From Neonectria sp. B-13 (lineage: Eukaryota; Ascomycota; Sordariomycetes; Hypocreales; Nectriaceae), in contig NOKP01000005.1 of the NCBI GenBank assembly GCA_002682825.1, forward strand, positions 992,001 through 1,056,000: DNA of 64,000 nt. The letters are read 5' to 3'. Below, in pieces: positions 55,688-64,000 of this stretch. A program made the translations under genes and the position numbers. Each line of letters opens with the position of its first letter. Within the stretch, counting starts at the first letter, position 1. The notes below the pieces were generated by a model that saw only the letters and a list, made by a program, of their open reading frames with translations, did no database searches and was not told the DNA's origin.

Positions 55688-58483
55688 ATGTCAACTTTTG
55701 ACGTAGAAACCGTCATGTCCCAGGCCACGGTGGCCGAGAAAGTTGGGCTGTTGTCTGGTATTTTACCCTGTTCTCTTCGAATCCTAACTGGATGGTGCTG
55801 ACGTGAAGACATCCCCTTGCAGGCAAAGATGCATGGCATACTTTCGACATCCCACGCCTCAATGTACCGTCGATTCGCTGCACAGATGGTCCTAATGGAG
55901 CGAGAGGCACGAAATTTACGGCCGGGGTTCCAGCAGCCTGCCTCCCTTGCGGAACTGCGCTGGGTGCTACATGGGATGCAGCACTTCTCCGTGAGGCCGG
56001 CGTCATCATCGGTCACGAGGTCAAGGCAAAGGGAGCACATGTTTGGTTAGGCCCCACGGTCAACATGCATCGGTCACCACTGGGTGGGCGAGGGTTTGAG
56101 TCCTTTGCTGAGGACCCGTACCTGTCAGGCAAGATGGCTGGCAGCTACATCAGTGGCGCGCAGTTGACAGGTATTGTATCCACACTGAAGCACTTTGTCG
56201 CAAACGATCAGGAGCACGAGCGAATGGCTGTCGATGTTCGAGTGACGGACCGTGCTCTACGGGAGATCTACTTGTTGCCGTTCCAAATTGCCGTCAAGGA
56301 CGGCAATCCAGGAGTTATCATGACCTCGTATAACAAGGTAAATGGAGTGCATGTGTCTGAGAGCACTCCTCTCCTTCAAGGTATCCTCAGGGGCGAATGG
56401 GGCTTCAAAGGCATGATCATGAGTGACTGGTACGTGATATACGAGGGGTAGTGAAGCACGGCGATATATGCTTATAAAATCCTAGGTACGGCACGTACTC
56501 TATAAGCGGAGCCATGAATGCCGGGCTGGACCTTGAGATGCCCGGCCCGCCGCGATTGAGGGGGATCTTGTCTGATTTGGCCGTCTCGTCCAGACTAGTG
56601 TCTCGTGCGACCCTGGATGAGCGCGCGCGCAATGTATTGAACCTCGTGAAGAGGTGCAGTGCGATAGAAGGTGTCTCGCCTCATGAGACGGCACGCGACA
56701 CGCCCGAGGATCGCGCAGTGAATCGCAGACTGGCTGCCGATGGTATCGTTCTGCTTAAAAACGACAACAACATCCTCCCGATCCCGCCTGATATTGATGA
56801 GATTGCGCTGATAGGGCCAAATATGAAGAACGGAGCCTACTGCGGCGGCGGTAGCGCACAGCTCGAGTCGTACTATACCATCACCAATTACCAAGGCATC
56901 GTTGATCGACTGACTGGAAACGGGACACGCAACCAAGTAAACGTCCATTACGAGGTTGGCGCCAACAGTTGGGGGTTTCTCCCGTTGTTGGGGGACAGAG
57001 TCATGGGTTCAAGTGGAAAGTCAGGAAAAATGCGAATGCGTTTCTTTGCCGAACCGCCGTCCGTCCAGGATCGCGAAGTAATCGACGAGGTAGAGATCAA
57101 TGACTCTACCTGGCAACTGATGGGATACTCACACCCAAGGTTGGGGGCCCGATTTTGGGCCGACATAGAGGGCACATTTAGCCCGTCCGAGACGAAGAAA
57201 TACGAATGGGGAATCGCTTGCTGCGGTACGGCGTCTCTGTTCATCGACGGCGAGCTGGCGATTGACAACACTTCTGCCCAGAAGCCGGGCAATTCGTTCT
57301 TCGGACGGGGCACCATCGAGGAGAAGACAATTCTAACCATGGAAGAAGGGCGGGAATACGGTCTCCTCTTACGGTTTGGAAGTTTGCCCACATCCAAGAT
57401 ATACAAGGAGGGAGTAGTAGCTTATGGTGCCGGCGCTGGTCGCATCGGAGTGTGGCCTGTCGTTGATGCAGACCGGGCCATTGAAGACGCAGCTAGGATT
57501 GCCAGCAGGTGCAAGTATACCGTTGTTTGCGTCGGGCTTAATGTAAGTTGAGGAGGTAGAGGCATTTTGCCTAGTTATTGACCGGTGTTTTTAGAAAGAA
57601 TTGGAGAGCGAAGGGTATGACAGGCCAGACATGGATCTGCCTGGCCCGACGTCACTGCTCATCGCCGCTGTGCTACAAGCAAACCCGGATGCCATTATCG
57701 TCACGCAGTCCGGCTCACCTGTCAACATGCAACCCTGGGTCTCAAAGACGACAACCCAGGTCCACATGTGGGTAAGTTTGGGGGATATCCAGGTTTCCCT
57801 GAGCTCAAAGGCTGACACGAACAAGTACGGCGGAAATGAGACCGGCAATGGTCTCGCAGATGTACTCTTTGGAGCCACAAACCCAAGCGGCAAATTGCCC
57901 GTCACGTTTCCCAATGCCATCGAAGACACACCGGCATTCCTGAACTTCGAGAGCGAGCGAGGCCGTACCGTGTACGGAGAAGGCGTCTATGTCGGGTATC
58001 GCTACTATGAGAAGCTAAGGAAGAGTGTCGCATTTCCTTTCGGGTTAGTACTGCCAGGAGAGCTGAGCGCGGAAGCGATGGTTACTAACAAGTTGCATCA
58101 ACAGCCATGGTTTATCATACACCACATTTGCCTTTTCCGATCTAAAGATCTCGACGAGTGAAGCTCGACTCAGCGTCCGCAATTCCGGAACAGTCTCCGG
58201 GGCAACTGTCGCGCAGCTTTACATCTCCCCTGCCAAAACTAACACGATATCGCGACCGGTCAAGGAACTGAAAGGTTTTGTCAAAGTATTTCTGCACCCG
58301 AATGAGGAGAATGAGGTTGTCATTTCGCTCGATCGTTTGGCAACTTCCTTCTGGGATGAAGGGTTGGAATGCTGGCTGAGTGAGAAAGGGATTTACGGCG
58401 TGCACGTTGGGCAGAGCAGCACGGATATATGTCTGACGGCTGAACTGACGATACACAAAACTGCAACGTGGACTAGCCTATGA
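55688..58483 (+). CDS. Glycoside hydrolase family 3 beta-glucosidase with PA14 domain
   Basis: The spliced model is join(55688..55757, 55823..56429, 56486..57542, 57595..57771, 57826..58043, 58105..58483), 835 aa. All introns are 52-65 bp and in frame. Start 55688 gives [10 protein letters not shown], the usual GH3 fungal opening; an upstream in-frame ATG lies at 55658. Order: GH3 N-terminal barrel with [16 protein letters not shown] and [12 protein letters not shown]; the nucleophile Asp225 in MSDWYGT; a C-terminal alpha/beta domain beginning [10 protein letters not shown]; an inserted PA14 domain at about 395-530 ([31 protein letters not shown]); [15 protein letters not shown]; and a fibronectin-III-like end ([13 protein letters not shown]). 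It has no signal peptide, so a cytosolic beta-glucosidase acting on imported substrate is likely. It hydrolyses terminal beta-linked sugars; cellobiose or aryl glycosides are typical. Confidence 0.94.
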
Positions 58484-59070
58484 TACGCGGCAGTTTGTCC
58501 CTCTTTGTGGCCGTCGTCAGGGATTGTCGTACTGGAACCCATCTTTGTGGCCGTCGTCGGGGACCGCCGACAATTATCTCGGTAGGACGGGGGCAAGACC
58601 TGCGGACTGGGGCCTGTTGAAGGTTGAAATCGTGTGCCTTACACGGGGGTGAAGTGATCGTACGATTCGGATCGCCCCGGTTAGGGTGGGTGAGCTAGGC
58701 ATTGGAGGGATGGGGAACTGGCTTCTATCCTTAGCAATCCGTATCAAGAGTACAACATGACGCTGTAGAATATTCTTTTTGTCTGATGCATAGTTAAGGG
58801 GAGACCCAATGGCTAAGTCTCTAATATTAACCTTGCATGTAGAGGTGAGCAACTAGTCTATTTAACCGAAAGGGGACTTCAGCCTCTATTATGAACTGGT
58901 GGGGGCAGAGTTTACCTCCCTGCTACTACCGGGGGAAAGCTGACTGAGACTAGAACATATATTTTCTGTTGGACGCCAAGGCGACACTTCATGATACTAT
59001 AGCTCACCATCAGATGGACGGTACAAGACCGCTAGACTTAGACAGAAACTATGCCCCATCAATATGTTCC
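58484..59070. other. Intergenic between GH3 and DUF1275 genes
   Basis: No gene. It contains a two-copy direct repeat, CTTTGTGGCCGTCGTC, at 58503 and 58543 (40-bp spacing). The convergent 3' ends of the two genes meet here. Confidence 0.6.
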
Positions 59071-60050
59071 TTATTTCTGGCTTTTCCATCCTAGCCAGGC
59101 AAAGGCCATGACTAACTTAACAAAACCAGCAACCCACAGGGCTCCAGCCATACCCACCTTACTACGTTGCAGCCAGGCCCCCGCAATACCACCGACTATG
59201 AGAAGTACCATGGCTGCAAGACGTCGGTTGCGCTTCACGTTAGCGGTGATGGGTGCAAAAAGCTGGTGATCTGACAGTAAATCACAGTACAGTGATGTCA
59301 GCACATTAGCAGGGATCTCGTTGAAACCAAGAGTGCGGCTGAGCACAATCTGGCCAGCAGCCTGGAATGACAGCAAGGCTATAACAACATAATTCATCCT
59401 ACTATCGCTCTCAGCCCGGCTCTGTGAGATCTTATGATCGACGCTTGAATCAAGATTGGAGTAGTTGAAGTCAGGAGCGAGGCCTGTTTGGCTCAAGGAT
59501 GCTGAAATGAATACAAGGATGGCTTGTATCAAGAAGGAGATTGCGAGCGTTGTTTTACGCCGAGGATTGAAGTGGCGTGAGCTGGAAAAGAAGTAGCAGC
59601 CAAGCCAGAAAGCAGCGAGGGAGACGAGAGCACGCAACCACAGGAGCGGTTGTCCAGCTGGCAGATGGGCGGCGCCGAGGGCAAGGAAAATGGTGTTTCC
59701 TATGGTAGACGACTATTAGTAAACGGGAGTGCATAGTCAGACCGGATCTCAGCCATAAAATTACCTGTTTGCATGGACACAAAAACTGTTCCGCCGTTGA
59801 AGGCTACGCTGTCGATAAGCCCAGAGATGAAGCTGCAGGCCAGCATTGGAATGTCGGCGCAGGACAAGCTCACGTCGTCGAGAAGATAAGATAAGGACCG
59901 ACGTCGTACATCTGAGGACTTTGAACTAGCCTCTTCTGGATCGGTTCCATGTGTACATGTCGTATCAGGCCGCTGTTGTCGTGATTCAGTCCGCAACGAC
60001 GTTGCCTCCGATGAGGGTGATCCACTCTTCGTAGAATTATCCATAATCAT
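59071..60050 (-). CDS. DUF1275 family membrane protein
   Basis: The spliced model is complement(59071..59699, 59765..60050), 304 aa; intron 65 bp. After an about 70-residue hydrophilic Ser/Thr-rich N-terminus it shows the DUF1275 (YoaK-like, PF06912) pattern: CSFISGLIDSVAFNGGTVFV followed by SMQTGN in the first membrane helices, LALGAAH, then several further hydrophobic helices, with a long loop at about 155-195 and GGIAGAWL near the end. About six to seven membrane segments are expected. The family's function is unknown. It is divergent from a 2-oxoglutarate dioxygenase gene with 516 bp between starts, so the two may be co-expressed. Confidence 0.88.
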
Positions 60051-60566
60051 ACTCTTCAATCAACACAAAGACGATCAATTACTGCGTCGTTCACAGACCT
60101 GGACATGATATAGTAACTTTTGTACTAGGAAAAATTACAAGGCTGTCTGAGGCTAAGACATTAGTATTGAGAATGTAGCCGACCAACCGATCGATCGGCA
60201 ACGCGAAACGCTAAGCTGGAAAGCCTCGGACCGCGCACCGGCTAGATGTCAACCATCGCGATGTCAACCATCGCATCGGCCTAGCTTCTGTTCTCGGACC
60301 GTGCACCTGATTGATTATCTTAGGATAGCAACCGAGATGGAACTTGTCTGATTCCGCTGATCCGCACAGAAGCCGCGACGAGACTAGACTCGGTTGTTCA
60401 CTCGCCTCCTCCTTCTATCCTTCAAAAAGCGTCATCCGTATATCTACTTAGATACCTGGAATCGCAAGATCCCAACATAACCAGGCAACAAGACAGCTCG
60501 CCATCTTACTGCAAAGTCCATCCAGCCCATTTTCACTTTTATCTCGACACCTTCTAGTCTTACACA
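60051..60566. promoter_or_regulatory. Divergent promoter, DUF1275 / dioxygenase
   Basis: 516 bp between two divergent starts. It contains a tandem duplication of ATGTCAACCATCGC (about 60,246-60,275) and paired GGACCGCGCACC / GGACCGTGCACC words. No coding content. Confidence 0.5.
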
Positions 60567-61882
60567 ATGCCCGACATCAAACCTCCGGTGCCAGCTATCT
60601 CCCTCAAGGGTAGGATTCTTGTCATGCTCTTGTAGTTCACCCCGCTAACCTCACTGTAGACTATGAGTCTCGCAAAGAAGATATCACTAAGCAACTTGTA
60701 GAGGCAGCTGAAACAGCTGGCTTTTTTACCCTTGTGGACCACGGCATCAGCATTGAGGAGATCAACAACCAGTTTGCACTCTCTAAGGCATTCTTTGAGC
60801 TACCTCGGGAAGTCAAGGCTGAGATTCCTCACGACATCACGACGAACAATGGATGGGAATATAAGGTATTGCAGTCATTACCTTGTACAAGACCCATTAG
60901 GATGTTGTATTCTGTGTAAGCTTCGAGTTCCTTGTTAACCATGCCGTTCAGTCCCAAATCCGCCCCAGCACCGGCACCCCGGACCAAAAAGAGTCCTTCT
61001 GGCTTCAGCGCAACTCTGCTTGGCCCAGTGATGAGCACGTACCATGCTTCAGCACGACTACTAAGAGCTTCATGACCAAGTGTGAAGGTATTTCCGAGAA
61101 AGTCTGTAAGTCTCCTAAGCCTCCCAAGAATAGTCATGGCCTTCATCTCACAGAACACGCTATTAGTGAATTGCTTCTCCATCGGCCTTGGCTTCCCCGA
61201 GGATCACCTGATGAAGGCAATGGATGTCACAGCGCAGGACAACCTGACTCAAATGCGCATGATCCATTATATGGCTTCTGAAAATGCTGCTGGCTCGTGG
61301 AGAGCTGGAAACCACACCGATGTTGGGTGTCTGACGCTGCTCTTCCAGAGGGATGGTGAAGATGGTCTAGAAATTTGTCCCGGCCGCAAAAGCCACAATG
61401 ACCATGCCATCGGCGATACCTTCACGCCCCTCCCAGCCGAAACTGGACCAATTGTCGTCAACATTGGCGACATGCTTAGTGGGTCCTCCCAAAGTCATGA
61501 CGTGTATGACTTCTCCGTTAACTGGTACCTGCAGTGGCTTGGTCCGATGACCGTCTCAAGGCTAACTTCCACCGAGTTCGCGCCAAGGACGTGGGCAAGA
61601 GCCCTGACCGTTATTCTATTGCCTATTTCAACACAGGCCGCAAGAATGTCGTTATGCAGGGACCGCTAAGAAAGTAGTATGTGATCACCTCCATGACTGT
61701 GTCAGTTGGACCTGGACTAATGACTGTTCTGTTGTCTTCCAGCCCCCCAGTTACCTGCGGCGATTACTTCCTCGAGAAGACTCAGACTCAGTTTGGGTAA
61801 GCAGAGCTATTCATGTTCCTTTCGCACATTGCCTAACCATAATCACAGACACAACTTCAAGAAGGAACAGGTCACCGTGTAG
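60567..61882 (+). CDS. 2-oxoglutarate/Fe(II)-dependent dioxygenase (isopenicillin-N-synthase-like fold)
   Basis: The spliced model is join(60567..60609, 60660..60865, 60952..61105, 61167..61478, 61535..61676, 61743..61796, 61849..61882), 314 aa. Six introns of 50-86 bp are in frame. N-terminal DIOX_N block: AAETAGFFTLVDHGIS. Iron ligands: His184 and Asp186 in AGNHTDVGCLTLLF, and His251 in ANFHRVR. The 2-oxoglutarate anchor is Arg264-Tyr-Ser266 (RYSIAYF). NIGDMLMAWS fits the family, where MLMRWS is usual. It most resembles a group of fungal and bacterial dioxygenases near gibberellin/flavonol oxidases; the substrate is unknown. A cytosolic enzyme. It lies divergent to a DUF1275 gene and 3' to 3' with a 2-hydroxy-acid oxidase. 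The splice at 61106-61166 was chosen because nearer acceptors give a stop or an intron too short. Confidence 0.88.
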
Positions 61883-62468
61883 GTGATATATGTTACGTGA
61901 ATGTGCAGCCCAGGAAAAGATCGCACGTGAGCGTTCTGCATAGATGAAGCTAGATAAGATTGTGAATGCCAGTCCTATTATAGTTAAGAATTAAGATTAT
62001 GGTGGATCTGCGGATGCGATCTGATTCAACTCCGCTGTCGCAAGTCTTGGTGAGACTGTTCACCATAGCGTTATGAAGATTTCTTGACCACCAAGCGTCT
62101 ATAGATACACTAGCTTTAAAGGAGAGATTTAACTTGGAATCTAATAGTGTGCGAGGATATAGAGTTATCTTTATGCTGATACATTATTTCAAGTAATGTG
62201 CCATCTGCAGTTCAAGTATTTCGGAAGTCAGGACGATGTTCAGATGGTTGGTACTGTTTCTTGTATGTTCAACGTGATTATTTTAGCCAATGTTAATGTT
62301 TGACGCCTGGAAGTTAGTGCATCTCTGTTATCTGGGCTAGAGACAGAGCCGGGGCACGCATTCAAAGGATTGAGACGTTGAAGTTCACATTCTAATGTTA
62401 AAGCTGTAAATTTCATGTTGACAAATAAACTATGGAAGTACAAGAGAAAGAAACCACAAGGAAGCTCT
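61883..62468. other. Intergenic between dioxygenase and hydroxy-acid oxidase
   Basis: No gene. Moderately AT-rich; convergent 3' ends. An open frame on the minus strand at 62,240-62,521 overlaps the last exon of the oxidase in another register and is a shadow. Confidence 0.6.
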
Positions 62469-63853
62469 CTACAGGTGTGCTCTCGCGACGGCAGCAGCAA
62501 AAGGCACCCCCAAGACGTCAACCTATGTTCGAATTAGCAATCTTGCAGCAACCTAAACCCTGCACCCTTCAGTAATACTTACGTGTGAGGAGTTGAGTTC
62601 GCCAACCGAGTTCACTCCTAGGAGAGACATAGCAGTCTCAACTTCCTGTTTTAGGATTTGAATAGCCCGAGAGACGCCCTGCTCGCCAAACACTAGCGCG
62701 TACAGAAATGCGCGCCCGAGCCCGACTCCTTTCGCACCAAGCGCCAACGCTTTGACGATGTCGGTTCCTCTGGTGATGCCACCGTCCACTATGACCTCGC
62801 ATTTCTCCAAAACTTCGGGGCAATGCTCCCGTATTTCGAGGAGAGTCTCAAGGGCAGACGGTGCGCCCTCCAACTGACGGCCACCATGGTTGGATAGCCA
62901 GGGATGGGCATCATAGCGCATGCAAAGCACGGCGTCCTCCCAGCATTGGATTCCCTTGATAGCGATAGGAAGGTCTGTGATTCCCCTGAGCCATTTCATA
63001 GCCGTGACCCAGTCGAACTTTGAATAGACATTCCTACAACATGTTAGCAGAGTTAGATGGTGGATTATGGACGTGACCGTATGTACGGGCGGGTCGCCGA
63101 GATTCCACCAGATAAACCGTCATCTTCATCGCCCACATCCTTTCGTGAATAGTTAGTGAGGCTGCCCCATCCTTCCCACACCACTTGTTACTCACAGCAG
63201 ATTCAGAAATGTTTAGTCGCATATCTCTCTCCCGCTTTCCAACTTGCATTGCATCTACAGTCAACGCAAATCCTTTGTACCCGGAGGCAATAGCTTGCTT
63301 GATTTCTCGCTCTGTGATGGACAAATCTTGCAGAGGATAGATCTGCCAGTAGAGGACTTGATTGTTGCCACGAGCATCTGCCATCTGCTGCTGCGTGCAG
63401 CCAGCGTTATTGCAGACCCATTGCAGGACATCTGCATTCGCAGCTGCTTTCGTTATGTTGATCTCACCAGTGGGATGAGCAAGTTTTCCGCCTCCAGCAG
63501 GGCCGATGAAAAATGGCGCGGAAAATGTGGTTCCGAGGAGCGACGTTGAGATGTCAACGTTCTCAATGGGTTTCAGAACTCTGGGTCGGAATCTGACTGC
63601 TTTCCATGATTTCTCGTTCCAAGCGACTGTCTTTTCGTCATCCGCGCCGGCCTTGAAAACTAAGACATGGGGTGAGTATTGTTGAATCTAGAGCTCCAGA
63701 AAGTGACTTACAAGCATATGATTTAGGAGCCAGTAGCTTAGAGGCGGCCACTTCAAAATCGTGAATGTTGATTATTGAGCGAAGGGAAACTTTGTTCCCT
63801 TTCGAACCTCCGTTGACGTCCTGGTTCTTTTTAACCCCGGTATTTGCAGACAT
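62469..63853 (-). CDS. FMN-dependent 2-hydroxy-acid oxidase/dehydrogenase
   Basis: The spliced model is complement(62469..62522, 62583..63033, 63087..63139, 63196..63659, 63712..63853), 387 aa. Four introns of 52-60 bp are in frame. Family blocks in order: WKAVRFRPRVLKPIENVDIS, SAPFFIGPAGGGKLAHPTGE, YWQIYP, YKGFALTVDA, DLPIAIKGIQ, SNHGGRQLEG with the active-site base His269, EVIVDGGITRGTDIVKALAL and GVGLGRAFLYAL (FMN phosphate site). It oxidises a short 2-hydroxy acid such as lactate or glycolate to the 2-keto acid; there is no cytochrome b5 domain, so an oxidase or quinone-linked type is more likely than flavocytochrome b2. The last exon is the weakest call: without the final intron the protein would end at 62553 after SSHVSITEGCRV. 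No clear PTS1 end or mitochondrial leader was seen. Confidence 0.9.
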
Positions 63854-64000
63854 TGTTCCAGTCACCTGTCCAATCCTTTGTCTATCACACCAATTAAAAC
63901 TTTGGTTAGTAATTGTGGTAGCTCATATCACCATGATATGAGACTCACTTTGAACTTAGATGGTTTTCAAGTGTATCATCCGAATGAAAAGACTCAAATG
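63854..64000. promoter_or_regulatory. Start of the promoter of the hydroxy-acid oxidase
   Basis: The last 147 bp contain no coding sequence and include an ATCACCATGATATGAG segment; the promoter continues outside the window. Confidence 0.4.

Noticed and set aside
61106..61132. Nearer acceptor giving a 27-base intron in the dioxygenase
   Set aside because: Too short for a fungal intron; the acceptor at 61166 yields the expected VLNCFSIGLGF block.
61082..61669. A continuous reading through the dioxygenase region instead of the spliced model
   Set aside because: It breaks conserved blocks (loses MLMAWSDDR and the distal His) that the spliced model restores.

Overview
The window is from a filamentous ascomycete (Pezizomycotina). 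The evidence is short 50-90 bp introns with GT..AG ends and CTRAC-type branch points, a Zn(II)2Cys6 regulator, a HET-domain gene, several MFS sugar porters, and a 25 kb AT-rich block whose decayed reading frames show repeat-induced point mutation (RIP, C-to-T at CpA). No RNA gene or CRISPR array was recognised.

Positions 1-25,100 are a heterochromatin-like island with a 100-N assembly gap at 38-137. Two relics can still be read on the minus strand. One is a RecQ-like, telomere-linked-type helicase (about 3,050-7,450) and the other a DUF3435 protein (about 19,950-22,450), the family that includes the captain recombinases of Starship elements. Around them are a 48-bp satellite, a 1.2-kb direct repeat, a three-copy repeat with a telomere-like tail, a RIP-mutated LTR-like repeat and a 1-kb inverted repeat. 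The composition changes sharply near 25.1 kb.

Positions 25,978-36,990 hold the most interesting gene group: a Zn(II)2Cys6 regulator divergent from an MFS sugar porter, then a short-chain dehydrogenase, a DUF1080 (3-keto-disaccharide hydrolase family) protein and a Gfo/Idh/MocA oxidoreductase. This set is what a fungal oxidise-then-cleave route for glycosides would need. Positions 36,991-44,587 mix debris (an alcohol dehydrogenase tail cut at a hairpin, a decayed saccharopine-dehydrogenase-like gene, a non-RIPped copy of the LTR-like repeat) with an intact GH105 gene.

Positions 44,588-52,424 carry a HET gene, a 2EXR/F-box-like gene, another LTR-related fragment and an N-terminally truncated epimerase. 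Positions 53,093-58,483 are a head-to-head pair of a second sugar porter and a GH3 beta-glucosidase with a PA14 insert; their shared promoter contains a 27-bp inverted repeat. Positions 59,071-63,853 hold a DUF1275 membrane protein divergent from a 2-oxoglutarate/Fe(II) dioxygenase, followed by an FMN-dependent 2-hydroxy-acid oxidase. All spliced models were built by hand from splice signals and conserved motifs; each keeps a continuous frame, but none is checked against RNA.
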